A stretch of 64,000 nt of DNA from Lithospermum erythrorhizon (GCA_019722365.1 JADFUC010002251.1:1-64000), one strand, 5' to 3'. Shown: positions 13,701-26,007, numbered from the stretch's first letter. Notes: generated by a model not told the origin, from the sequence alone. Program-made: numbers and translations.

Positions 13701-14510
13701 ACTTTGAGCTATTATTTGTATGGTGTGACTTGCAAAATTTTTACTGATCACAAAAGTTTGAAATACCTCCCGACGCAGAGAGATTTGAATCTGAGGCAGC
13801 GAAGATGGATGGAATTTATTAGTGATTATGATGTTTCCATTGAGTATCATCCTGGAAAGGCGAATGTGGTGGGCGTCGTTAGTCGTAAGGAAAAGTTGAG
13901 CCATTGAATGAAATGGCCCAACTTGGTGTTAATTTTGGAGTGGGAGTTGATGGCGGTTTGTTGGGCGCAAATAAGAATTCGACCGGTTCTTGATCGAATA
14001 CTGGGGGCAACAAGATGAAAATTGCAAAAGATAATTGGAGAAGTGAAAGCGAGCGAAGGACTTTGTGATGAGAGATGATGGAGCCACCCACAATGCATAG
14101 TAGATTATTCGTGCTTACTACCGGGAGTTGAAAAAAGAGGAGATTTTGGAATGACAGCTCATAATGCTTCCATGCCAGTATGCATCACAGTGGTACAAAG
14201 ATGTATAGAGACTTAAAACTGTTGAGTGTATTGGTGGCCCAGCGTGAAAGAGGAAAAATTGCTGAATTTGCATCAAAATGTCGACTTGTCAATAGGTGAG
14301 GATAAAACATGACATCAGGTGGGGCTATTCGCGGCCCCTTGCTATTCGAGTGGTTAGGGCGTAATACGATGGACTTTGTTTTGGACTCCGGGGCGTTGAG
14401 AAGAATGATGGAATTTGGGTGATCTTGAATGATTTGTGAAATGAGCTCATTTCTTACCCAATTCATCGACTCGCGGTCTGAGCGATTGATTACAATAGCT
14501 TTCAACAATG
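10711..14510 (+). pseudogene. Ty3/gypsy gag-pol pseudogene
   Basis: The gag and pol remnants run in the canonical chromovirus order with many stops and frameshifts. A zinc knuckle at 10879-10917 reads CRRCGKGSHRGRLR, so the last Cys of CCHC has become Arg. A protease end is seen at about 12340-12450 (DLDTGMDWLG). The reverse transcriptase start lies at 12600-12760, with VREYVDVF then [16 protein letters not shown] and APYRMA. The RT catalytic region at 12950-13300 is badly broken. RNase H at 13683-13900 keeps [11 protein letters not shown] and ends with [10 protein letters not shown]. The integrase zinc-finger region at about 14180-14400 keeps TKMYRDLK and TMDFVL. Only short stretches of gag are visible. 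It cannot be autonomous. The family assignment is secure from the RT and RNase H motifs. Confidence 0.8.
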
Positions 14511-17500
14511 CCTTTAAAGTAAATTTGTCCCAAATACCACTCTATGATTTCTGCGTGAAGTCCTTCGAAATGTGTTCGTTTTCGACTCAAGCGTACCCGA
14601 TTTGATCATTGTTCTCTGCCCGGCACCGGCTTTCGAAGTGCTTCAAACCGTCCAAGAGAATGCACATATCCAATTCTATCTACCCACTCCATCCAGCCGT
14701 GGCCTCCTAGAACCTATAAGCGAACATTAATTGACAAGGTAGGCTATTATAATTTAGTAAGAACACAAATAACAAGATAAGCATGCAGGGGACTTGAATG
14801 ACGAAGAACATCCTTCGGGATTTTCTTTTACATTTGTTGACTCTGAGTTGATACACAATTTGCCACTGTGCACAATACGGCCCTTTGTTCATTGTTTGCC
14901 AAAAACCGACATCAAATCGAACTTGATTAAGTAGAAATTGAATTGAAGTCGGTGGGGTTTTATGGTTTTAAAAGTGAAGATTGAATTCAATTGGGGGTTT
15001 TTAGTTGTTTGTATATTGGGGGAAGGGGTTTCCAATTTTCGAGGGACATTCATCGACCCAGCGTAGAGGCTTTTAAAAATCGGTGTGCCCCAGGCAACAT
15101 ATGCGGTCAAGCGATTGGCTGCGGAATGGGTTGAATAGGCTGAAATTGGATATACTAATTAATTGAGCTTAATCGTGCCTGTATATGAACAAGAATTAAT
15201 CAAATAAAAATTAGGTAAAAACAAAACAAGCATAAAATAAATAATGTAAAGCAACTTTAATTTGGCTCGTGATGCCGGAAGTAGTGAAAAATTCTATGGA
15301 TATATGTGTATAAATACAAATCCATAAATCCAGGGATCTTAAAGTGCTTACTACATTATTCAACAAAAATACATAATTACAATATGTATAAAAGCAGTAC
15401 TTACATTGCGGGGAGTAAATTCACTTCAAAATTCAGCAGTGTGGCGTAAATTTGACTTCCATATTTCCTTGTTGTAATATCAATCGTATGATATCTCTAG
15501 TTGGTCACGCGAGAGGTTGAATCAAAAACTAATTTATGCTAATGCTTGACGTTGAACAAAAAGCCAAAACCCAAAGAAAACTTCTTGGAGAATTTGACGA
15601 AAGGGGGGCTACTTAGGGTTTTGATGAAAAGATTTTCACTTATTATGTCATGAAAAACCTAAAACTTTGTATATAGAAATTTCAGAGTTAAAAACAAAGC
15701 CGATAAGCAACCCGTTAAGTATTAATGACTCGTTAACTCTATGGAGTTAGTTAAGACACTAATGAGTTGCTAATGAGTTGAACTATTTAATTAGCTTAAT
15801 TAAATAGCCCAAGTCGATATCAATAATCTTTCAAGTTATTGATAAATACTAAAAATTTTCGGGCAATTAAATAACTATTTAGTGATTCTATTTGTTCATC
15901 GATATTCTACATAAAATGTGGAACCACTTGTAATTGAGAAATACATTTACGATTATACGGTCTATTTTAATTCGTACATGAAGCCTCTTCAGCGTCCTTT
16001 ATGTGTGACCTTACAGGATCGAGATAATAGTAAGTTGTATAATAATAATAATAATTGACAATTACTATTATTATGGCGATTAATAAGTAAGATCTAGCAA
16101 TCACTTTCACTTAACCGCCATTATCATGAGAACCCAGCAGCTAGTAATATCTGATTACTAAGTTGAACACTAAGTTACGATAATCACATTTAGCTTAGTA
16201 GTAAATGAATTGATACACAATTGGCAACAGCGTGCATAATAAATGGAATCATTCATTGATTTCCAACATGAACCCGGCCAGTTGAAAAGTCACGATGTGC
16301 ATATTGTGCGAGTACTTCGGTAGAGGCTTCGTCATGTCTTTTTGCCCGATTAGATATAGAGAAAAGCGTAACGAGTGGTATTTTTTCTTTAAGTGACATT
16401 TCATCAACAACTCTTAATGTGGAGCAGCGTGGAGGAGCTTGGGTTGTAATATTGTTGAGATAATAATTTGCAAGATGAGCAAATATTCCCGCTGGCTTGT
16501 TCTTTGATGTGATGGAGGCGCTGCAACTACATTTACCTTATGAAGCGCCAAATGGAGGTCACATGCTGAGTATAGATGGATGTACTTAGTTTGAGTCGTG
16601 AGTATTTGACTTTATCAATATATATGTTGATTGTTAGTTTTATCTATCTAATTATTTAACTAACATACATGTTTGTAGATTAACTTGAGGATTGAGAGAA
16701 AATGGTAAAGATTAAAGAGCCGTGTTAGAATTGATATACAGCGTATTTAGTCAAAGAGGTTTGAACTTTTGTTCAATCTACTTAGGAAGGAATTGAAACG
16801 ACTTAAATCTTCTGGGAGGCTCGTGTACGAATGAACCGGAGCGTCTCTTTCCGGTGTTAAGTTATCCGGGCGAGGCACGTTTAGTAAACATGACATTGTT
16901 GACCTGGCAGTGGATCTGTTCATTCAATAAAGTTGTACTCTTAGTGGTATTGGTTTGCGACCGCAGTAGGTGGATGCAGCCATCCGAGGCGAATGGTTCA
17001 AATCAAAACACGAAGCGAGCCTCACAGGATGACTCACTATCTAGCGTCACGAGGCGCAACAAATTATCTTATCTTCGCTACATCTCGGCGAGAGTAGAGG
17101 AAAGCATACTTGTTGGTGTGTATTTAATGAACAAATGCTAGAAGCCCTGATTTGGTTGGTCTACATGGCAAAATGTTGATGTCTCGACTTTAAATCTTGA
17201 AGATATCTTCGAGAGGAACAACGGCCGCCGCCGTTCTTATGGATCCATCGAACAATGTTGACATCGTTGCGGAAGGATATTCGATTTGTTTGTTAAGGAT
17301 GATTTGGGGACACGGCGATAGTGATGCTTGAATGCGAGTCGAGGACTACCGGATAGCGATTTAGACTGGGAAGGCTATTTCGGGGAACAATACTAGTGGT
17401 GAAGCCTCGGAAGAATTAGGATCCAATGTTTTTATTTTCAAGTTTTTCGTGTAATAATCGACAAATTTGTATTAAACCTCGTATAACGTTGCAAATTGGA

Positions 17501-17630
17501 TTTGTTGTGTTTGCAAAATATTGTATTTGTATTTTTTGGTGTGTTTTCAATGTCGTGTTGTGTTTGGATGTTGAGTTATGATTGCAGGTTGGGTAAGTTT
17601 TCAAATCGGATAATTTTTTTACTGATGTCT
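14511..17630. other. Gene-free DNA, probably transposon-derived
   Basis: Integrase-like text fades out by about 14700. From 15120 to 16260 the DNA is AT-rich, with a (TAA)n run near 16039-16056. From 16260 to 17400 it is more GC-balanced and has open frames up to 95 codons (16854-17141, plus), but no motif or family resemblance was recognised. The compositional change at about 16260 suggests a different insertion, which I could not name. Confidence 0.35.
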
Positions 17631-17639
17631 TAATATGGC

Positions 17640-18710
17640 GTCGATGCCGTGTGTCGGGGTATTAGCCTACGTTATCTGGTGTCGGTTGGCGTGGGCACCC
17701 AAATTTTTCGATTCAGCTAAATAATGAAGTCGGGAATTTGATATTTTATATGTCTGATCTCGGTTTAGTGTCGGGTGGCGTCAGGGCCTTCTAAAATTTG
17801 AAATTAAATACCCATAGCTATATAAACACTTAATCACGTAATCACTAAACCACAACCAATATTTTTTGGTACAATTTCGAGAATTCAACTTTAATTATAA
17901 TCTTCTTATTTTTCATTTGGTTTATTTTTATTGCTACTAACTTTCCATATTGTTTCTTTTGTAGGAAATTATTTGAGGTAATTATTTTGTTACATTTTAT
18001 GTCTATCCCCAATTACTTTGTTTAATTTTGTTCACGTTTTGATTTTTATGTCTATCTAATTTTTTTATCTTGATAATAATGTTATTACATTTCATTTTTA
18101 TTGTAGGAAAATTATTCAAAGAGGAAAAGTATTAATTTTGATGTTTGATGTTTATGTTGATAATTTTGGGTATTGTTTGTGTTATTGTTTTTTGTTTGAT
18201 GTTTATGTTGATATTTTTTAGATAGTGTTTTTAATGTTATTATTTTGTTTGATGTTTATGTTGTTGTTGATATTTTTTGTTTAATGTTTATGTGTTGTTG
18301 TTGATATTTTTGTTTAATGTTTATATTATTTTTTATGTTTATATTATTTTTGATATTTTTTGGATGTTATTTGTGATGTTTTTTGGATGTTGTTTGTGAT
18401 GTTTTATGGGTATTTTTTGTGTTTGGTTTCTACAAATCTTGCGGCGTCAGGCTGCATAATATTTTTTGAAAATTTACCCGGGTTGGCGTCAGTCGGGTGG
18501 CAGATGTCGGTGTCAATGAAATAATTAAATTTTTGTGGTGTCGGTGAGTATCGGGCTTCGACATAATTATATATTTGTGGTGTCGGGTGGCGTCGGGTTA
18601 AAATAAAATAAAAATAATTTTAGGCGTGCGATGAATAATCGGCATTAATTGTAAATTACTAAAATAAATTAAAGTATAAAATTAAAAGTGTCAGGGTGAT
18701 GTCGGTTTAA
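17640..18710 (+). repeat. Dispersed GTGTCGGGTGGCGTCGGG motif repeats
   Basis: Variants of the 18-base word GTGTCGGGTGGCGTCGGG recur at about 17648, 17681, 17770, 18438, 18484, 18537, 18577 and 18688, separated by AT-rich DNA. The copies are imperfect and unevenly spaced. No coding frame runs through them. They bracket the T/G-rich minisatellite at 18120-18425. What produced them is unknown to me; a non-coding end of a transposon is one possibility. Confidence 0.5.
18120..18425 (+). repeat. T/G-rich degenerate minisatellite
   Basis: About ten imperfect copies of a TGTTTGATGTTTATGTTGATATTTTT-type unit lie head to tail; the recurring core is TTTGATGTTTATGTTG. The plus strand is almost devoid of C throughout. 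Unit length varies from about 25 to 40 bases. Confidence 0.65.
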
Positions 18711-18872
18711 AATAAATTAAAAATAAATTAAACTTATCTTGTTAATTTCACTTGAGGAGATTAATCTTTAGTGCATTGATAGAATGACATATGATGAAAT
18801 AAAGAAAAAATATGCTGAGGTTTTAAGTATGTTCGCGTCACCGTGTTCTTGTGAAGAGTGATACATGATGAA

Positions 18873-18952
18873 GAGGATGGGGGATGGGGGTAGGGGGTGG
18901 GGGAGGTTGTGAGGTAGGGGTAAGGGGTGGGGGTGGCGGCGGGTAAGGGGTG
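18873..18952 (+). repeat. G-run cluster, potential G-quadruplex
   Basis: This stretch of about 80 bases holds around ten runs of three to five G on the plus strand, joined by short A/T-containing loops, in an otherwise AT-rich region. It lies about 680 bp upstream of the fumarase start codon. The run density satisfies the usual G3+N1-7 quadruplex pattern several times over. A regulatory role is not shown. Confidence 0.6.
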
Positions 18953-18959
18953 GAAGCGT

Positions 18960-19627
18960 ATTTATCTGACTTTTTAGTGAAATAACGATTTGCCACTTAA
19001 TGAAACTTCTGCTTCTGACACCCAGCAAGAATAGAGGAGAGGCAAAATAGTAAAATTTCGCTTTATACTTTAGTGTTAGAGACAAAATAGTTATTTTACT
19101 ATATTTCAATGTGTATTTTAAGGGTAATATAGTCATTTAAAACAATGAAAATTAGGTGTATGGAGTCAGGGGTGCCTAGGCGCTAAATAAAGTATAGTGG
19201 CACACTTGGGAGGAAGTTCATGGTGTCTTGCAACTGGCCCAAAAATAGTCTGGTATGTAGACGAAGCTAAACCAATGAAATCATTGTGGCAATAAGACTA
19301 TAATACCACCATCGCCTGATAACATTCGAATTAAGATATCACAGCTGTGGATATACCATTCGATTATCTTCCTACTTGGCAGCTGAGAGTATTATTCTAA
19401 TAAAAAGGATAAATTAGTCAGGAAAATAAATTAAATATGTTATCCATTGAACATTAAAAATAAAAATAAAAAACACCCCCAATATTTCCTTTCAATTTTC
19501 CGCCTCCAATCGTTGACCACTACATCTCACTCTTTTATCGATCGTTGACTGTTATCAAAATCCGATTATATTAATTAATTAATTTTGACTTTTTTTTATC
19601 AAAATTCGACGGATAAGTGAAGAAGAA
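18960..19627 (+). promoter_or_regulatory. Presumed promoter and 5' leader of fumarase
   Basis: This is the non-coding interval immediately upstream of the fumarase ATG. It has no clear TATA box at a convincing distance. The leader next to the start is A-rich, and the ATG context agaagaaATGGCG fits the plant consensus (A at -3, G at +4). Promoter limits are inferred only from position. Confidence 0.35.
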
Positions 19628-22600
19628 ATGGCGATAATGATGGCGGCGCGTCGAGTTGCGACTGGATCCACGGCGGCGAGTGGGCGGCTCACGGTGGCGG
19701 TACGGTGGTTGAGTACGTACAGAGAGGAAAGAGATACTTTCGGACCTATTCAAGTCCCTAATGACAAGTATGTATTAGCTCATTCCTCTTTTTTTGCTAG
19801 CTTTGTCCCAAAATGATTGTCCAGTTTCAATTTAAATGTTTAAAATTGAATAGAGTTAATTGAGTAACCTAGTAAAAAAAGGCTATTGCTAGTGACCGAA
19901 AGGTCCTGCTTCGAAACTCACCCCATCGCTAATTATCAAAAAAAAAAAAAATTGAATAAAGTTGGGGGATTGATTGAGGCGCGTAAGTTTTGATTTGATC
20001 GAATTGATGTTAGTATTAATGTAGTTTGAAATTAGTATGTTTTGATATATTTTCCATTGAATGTTATGCAACATTTGAAAAAACATTTGAGGTCAAAATT
20101 GAGAAAGTCAACCATCAAAATTCAAAATTTGACAATTTTTTTTGGGAAGTGGAAGGAGTAGTTTATTTTTTATGGATTCATTTCTTGATTTTATGAAATG
20201 CATTTGAGTGTTATGTTTATAGGTTAAAAAAAAATAGAGTGTTATGCTTAGGGGTTTATATTGAGCATGAGTGTATAAATAAATGGTGTATATATTTGAA
20301 TTGTGTATCTAGTATTGTAATTTGTATGATTGCAGCTTCAACATTAAACCGCAGTTCTTAGCTAATTGTAGGATATTGTGGTGGAAGCTTGAATTTGTTA
20401 GCTAGTTAGAAACTTAGAATTATACCTTTCGGATGTTGTTTTAAAGACCGATATGTCCTTTTACTTGCATCATTCTAATGTCCCAGGTGGTAGTTCGGTT
20501 AATTGAATTTGTTCGATCTCTTGGTGTATGAGTATGTTTTTTAATCAATCAAAATTAGAACTTTGTGTTAATCTATTGTTTGGTGAATTATAGAATATTA
20601 AATTGTTTGTGAGATGTTCTGTGCTCTGTCGATCATAGATAAGTTTGTATTGCTTCTTGGGTCTTTCAAATGCTCTTTCGGCTTCTGAGTTGCCTATTTT
20701 TTAGTAACGTACTTAGGTCCTTTGAGTGAAGTGATAATGTTGTAATTCCATACTGCTGGTTTACTGTCTTATGTTTTTCGAATTTTGGACATATTTATTA
20801 CTAGGTGAAGTTGAAACCCTTCTCTTTCTAATTGGCTCTTATTTCTTATGGATTTGGCTCAAGTTATGGGGAGCTCAAACTCAGAGGTCACTACAGAATT
20901 TTGATATTGGTGGCGAGCGTGAGCGCATGCCTGAACCCATTATACGTGCCTTTGGAATTCTTAAAAAATGTGCTGCCAAGGTTCTATTTTTTCTTGTTTT
21001 ATGTCTTCCTACCATTAACATGCTATGATGGCTTATTTGAGGACGACATTCATTTATCATGCTTTAAGTTATCATTGTTAAAGATTAAATAGTTTTTATT
21101 AATTTTCTTTTTGTTCTTAATAATTTTCGTAGGTGAACATAGATTATGGACTTGACCCCACTATTGGGAAAGCAGTCATGCAAGCTGCTCAAGAAGTAGC
21201 AGAGGGGAAGTTAAATGATCATTTCCCATTGGTGGTTTGGCAAACTGGAAGTGGAACTCAGAGCAATATGAATGCTAATGAGGTACTTAGAAGTGCATGC
21301 ACTGATTCATTCATTGCAATTCAACATGATCACACAGAGCACCTCTTTGCACTTATTGGAATACCATAATAGATGAAGCTACTGGATATGCATCTAAACA
21401 CAAATTATTTTTTAGAACTACAGTGAAAAGGTCAACTAATTGTCGACATTGAATAGATACAGTAAGTAAGAAATTTATCCAACAGTGGAGGTTAAAAAAA
21501 TAATTGGAGGGATATGTGAAATAAACTAACAATGTAGATCACACATGATGTAGATAGAGTATTAAACCAAAAATCTTGTTCTCTTTGTGCATTGGTTTTC
21601 ATGGCCCCATTTCAAATTTGATTTTAATCAAGAAAGGTGATACCTTAACATTTAGTGTTGTCTTGCATTGTTCGTTTCTGTAGGTTATAGCAAACAGAGC
21701 AGCTGAAATCCTTGGCCACAAGCGGGGAGATAAGTTTGTGCATCCTAATGATCACGTGAACAGATCACAATCTTCTAATGATACATTTCCGACTGTAAGT
21801 CTCCAATTGTTTCTCTGATCAGCCTGATCTATCTTTTTCTAACTCCTTCGACTTTTAATACTCTTGGTGCGAGGTTAATCAAGATAATTTTTAATGTGCA
21901 GGTAATGCATATTGCAGCTGCCATGGAAATAAATTCAAGATTAATACCAAACTTGAAGCAGCTACACTCTACACTTGATGCAAAGGTTGCATCTGAATAC
22001 TTTTGACAACACATTTATTGTTTAAGTTTCTTGTTTCAAATTCTGAGACTAAGCTTTAGGCAATAGACCTTAACATTTCTCTGAGCTTTTTCTAGGATTA
22101 TGTTCTATTCAAAGCTTATCTTAAAGAGTAGTTTTTTATATGGTGTAGCTGTTTTTATACTGCATTTTGTTATGACCTGGCCAAAACAGCCACTATGAGG
22201 TGAAATATGATATCCTAGAGATAATAAACAAATACCCCTTCAAAGCTTCGACAAATTTAACTTGTCCCTTTTGTCACCTGTTACACTCTAAAGATAAAGA
22301 TTTTGTCTCCTGCATTATTTAATTCATTGGGGAGATTATGTAGATTTTCCAGTAGGATCCAATACTTTAGGAGACTGATTTTAACCTTCTTTAGTCCCTT
22401 GGGTTGTCAACATACAGAGATAGGATGTAATGATGATGATTTTGTATCCTGTACTTATAGAGACTACTATTTCACCTTTGAACCTTTTTACAACATATGT
22501 GCTTCTCTATTTTTTCCTTTAGACCCACTATATTGGACTGGGGATGCGTGTCTTTGCTGCTTATGCCAGCATGTGGATCAACAAAGATGTAGACCTGACC

Positions 22601-25600
22601 ATCGGGGCTTTTAAGTGCAGACTTGCATACTATGGTTATGTTATTGTTACTGATTTAGTTGTTTGCAGGGCCAAACATGTCATAATATCATAGTTATCTT
22701 AAAACCTAATCCTCATCCATTGAAATTTTCTTCATTCTAGTTGTTTGGAAGATCTGACATGTCATAAATTTCAGAGTTATCTTCATACGTAATGCTTATC
22801 CATAGAAATTTACTTCTGTTTAGGAGTTGATAACCTCCTTAAACCTTTTGATTATTGTTATATATATCCCGCACTGGCTGCATTCCTGCAACTAATTGAC
22901 CACCTGCTGCCATTGTAATTTGAGCAGTCAAATGAATTCAAGGACATTGTTAAAATCGGCCGTACTCATACTCAAGATGCAACACCTTTAACCCTTGGGC
23001 AAGAATTCAGTGGTTACACCACCCAGGTTAGCTACTTTGAAAAACGGTTTCTCCTGAGTGATTGTAGTTATGAAGTTATGATATTCATATTAAATTGCTG
23101 GACTGTTTATGTTCATACACTCATGTAAGATGTTTCTCTTGATAGGTGAAGTATGGGATTGATAGAGTTATGTGCACTCTTCCACGAATGTATCAGGTCC
23201 TTAAATGTTATTTTGTGTCATTGTTTTCTCCGCCCTTGATATACTTATTTATTTTATTTATCTCTCTCTCTCTCTCACTAAAATCATTATCTACTCATCG
23301 AACAGCTTGCACAAGGAGGCACTGCTGTGGGCACTGGGTTAAATACAAAGAAAGGGTAAGTATGACATTCACATATAAACTTGTATCAATATTGGCATTA
23401 TGCACAGGGACCTTTTCTCTCATGTACTACGGTCAAAAAATATCTCTCGTGTTCCTTATTTAAAATGCTCTAGGTAAATTATCAATAACTTAACTTATGT
23501 TTCTTTTTGTCCAGGTTTGATGCAAAAATTGCTGCAGCAGTAGCGGAGGAAACAAGCTTACCATTTGTAACAGCTGAAAACAAATTTGAGGCACTGGTAA
23601 TTTGTTAACTTCTGAAGCACTTCCTTTCTACTGTTTGGCGAAAACTATTGTTACAAATATCATCTTGAAAACTTTTTACAGTTTCAATATTATTTTTTTG
23701 CACAGGTGCTCCCAGTTACTCGTATATTGCTTAAAAGTTAAAACTCATTTGCTGATATTCTTCAGTAATTTTATTTTGCATATTCCGTTGTCTTGCATTC
23801 TTGTCAGGCCGCACATGATGCATTTGTTGAATCCAGTGGAGCCTTGAACACAATTGCAGTGTCACTCATGAAGGTTGCAAATGATATTCGATTCCTTGGA
23901 AGGTAATTGATTATGCCCCATTGTTACGTTGATTCCATTTTGGAACGGATTTTTCATGATATTTCATTCCATTCAGTGGTCCACGTTGCGGTCTCGGCGA
24001 ACTAATTCTTCCAGAAAATGAACCTGGGAGCAGTATCATGCCATAATGCCAAAATTCATCAGCCTTATATTCTCCAAAATAATATTCTATTTCTGCCTGG
24101 TTGAACTTTTGCTTCTTGTGCTTAACACTCTCTTAATATAGAATTTTGGGGCAAGGTCCAATCAGAGCTCAGTGTGTGAGGCTCTTACTATGGTTTGTGC
24201 TCAGGTAATATATTTTATTTAACTAGCTTAACACTGACAGCAATCCATTGCTCTATGTCTTTTTTCTTCTCTCCATTATTAATAGTTTTGATGCTCATTT
24301 TCTTAGTTGTTTTTTCATGAGATGTAGGTCATGGGAAACCATGTGGCCATTACAGTGGGTGGATCAAATGGACATTTTGAGCTAAATGTATTCAAGCCAA
24401 TGATTGCAAATGCCCTCTTACATGTATGTTGTGAACTTTTGTCATCTATTTGTTGATACATGGTTGATGATAACAAAATGAAATCTGTCTGAACTGCTCC
24501 ATCAGGAATCAGATTCTATTATTTGCTGAGTTTCAATTATCTATTAAAAGATTTCTAAATTTAAATTAGCCCTTTATTTTGTTTCTTTGTTTGGATGGAT
24601 GATTTTGTGAGGAGAGTTTAGAACCCTCCTCACAAATATATCTCGTTGTATACTTGATATAGAATTTGGATTTATATACTGTCCAGTGTCCACCTAACCC
24701 AATAAGTGAACTAAAGATCAATTATAGAGCCAGGAGAACTTGGATTTAATGTTCATCTACGTAACCAGGGGCGGACCTAGGGTGGGGGCAGGTGGGGCAA
24801 TGGCCCCCGTGAGTTTTTGAAATTGGTTATATATAATACATATATGCATCTTAACAAGTCTGATGATAGCTTAGATGGCTCCCCCTACCTTGTTCACCTT
24901 GATGGCACAGGTTCGATTCTCATTGATGGGCTAGATTTGTTCTTTTTTCTTTTTATCTCCTATTAACTAGATAGTCCATGACAAAAGCTAGCACAGGTTA
25001 TATTTGTTTTTAGTATGGTATATTTTGTTTAACAAAATATATATATATACTCTCTTATAACTATATATATATATATATATATACTCAACCTAACCAATAA
25101 GTGAAGTTAAGATCCATTGTAGAGCGAGGGGGAATTCAAGCTCCGCATTTGCATGTTTGAGTGTTTTTCCTTTTGAAAAGCTGTGTATAAACAGAAGTGC
25201 ATCTGATTGTATACTGCAAGGCTAGTTCCCTCTCATCTTTATTGAATTCCAAACGTTGAATTTTTTTTCCTCCCCCCTCTACTCCTTTACAGGCCTGAAT
25301 TTTGAATATGTGCAATTATGTGTGATGTCTGATTTATTGCTGCATGTTTAACAGTCGGTTAGATTGCTGGGAGATGCTTCTGTTTCTTTTGAGAAAAACT
25401 GTGTACGAGGAATCCAAGCCAATAGAGAAAGGATTTCAAAATTATTAAATGAGGTTAGTGAATGCAGAAAAAAGAACACTATATGTCATACTTTTCTAGT
25501 TGTAACTTGTAAGAACTCTAATTTTGCACTGACTTGCCCTTATCTTGCAGTCCCTCATGCTTGTCACATCCTTAAATCCTGTAAGTTGATTTCTGATTAT

Positions 25601-26007
25601 ATAGTTATTTGAATATTAGCACAACTATTGCTTTTTCCTAATAGAAGGATACCCTGTTATGTATTTGTCTCAGAAAATTGGTTACGATATGGCTGCCGCA
25701 GTCGCCAAGAAAGCACACAAAGAAGGATCGACATTGAAGGTGATTTTGTATATATCCATATGTATCGCTTGAAACTCTTTGTTAATGTTTACCATTCATG
25801 AATATGATGTTTGACAGTCTGCTTTCTGCACCCCTATCTCTTGTGATTAATAAAAAGTGTGAGAATTCTTGGAAGTTGATCGAAGTGAATATATTGTTTA
25901 AGAAGCTTCTGAATCTGCAGGAGGCTTGCTTGAATTTAGGAGCACTGACCAGTGAAGAATTTGATACCTTAGTGGTGCCTGAGAAAATGATTGGCCCATC
26001 TGACTGA
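19628..26007 (+). CDS. FUM1: Mitochondrial fumarate hydratase class II, with three splice/coding lesions
   Basis: Class II fumarase interconverts fumarate and malate in the mitochondrial TCA cycle. Seventeen exons can be placed: 19628-19768, 20864-20980, 21133-21282, 21684-21794, 21902-21985, 22928-23026, 23146-23196, 23306-23355, 23515-23596, 23808-23902, 23977-24042, about 24151-24204, 24328-24423, 25355-25453, 25551-25580, 25674-25739 and 25921-26007. Together they would give about 491 residues, the plant family length. A basic Arg/Ala/Ser-rich N-terminus (residues 1-33) looks like a mitochondrial presequence. Family motifs are [32 protein letters not shown] (catalytic His about 215) and GSSIMP. 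Three defects stand out: the intron 1 acceptor reads AA for AG, the intron 11 donor reads AT for GT with TAA in the next codon, and the start of exon 12 is garbled. The remaining splice borders are canonical GT..AG. A recent pseudogene or a sequence error are both possible. Confidence 0.9.
19880..19962 (+). repeat. SINE-like fragment in fumarase intron 1
   Basis: A short segment contains gtcctgcttcgaaactc, which resembles a tRNA B box, followed within about 30 bases by a run of 13 A. This fits the tRNA-related head and A-tail of a small SINE fragment. No target duplication was found, so the call is tentative. Confidence 0.3.
24691..25140 (+). repeat. Direct repeat pair flanking hAT/SINE-like DNA in fumarase intron 13
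   Basis: Two related copies of about 55 bases occur at 24691-24745 and 25085-25140; both read CC/AACCTAACC..AATAAGTGAA followed by AAGATC.ATT.TAGAGC. Between them lies caggggcggacctag at 24766, which matches the terminal repeat of plant hAT elements. Further in are a tRNA-like A box at 24867-24878 and a B box ggttcgattct at 24910-24920, and then a (TA)n run at 25060-25081. The set looks like nested small insertions. No 8-bp hAT duplication or right-hand terminus was found. Confidence 0.5.

Noticed and set aside
24867..24920. tRNA gene (A and B boxes)
   Set aside because: The flanking sequence does not fold into acceptor and anticodon arms; a SINE or tRNA-derived relic is more likely.
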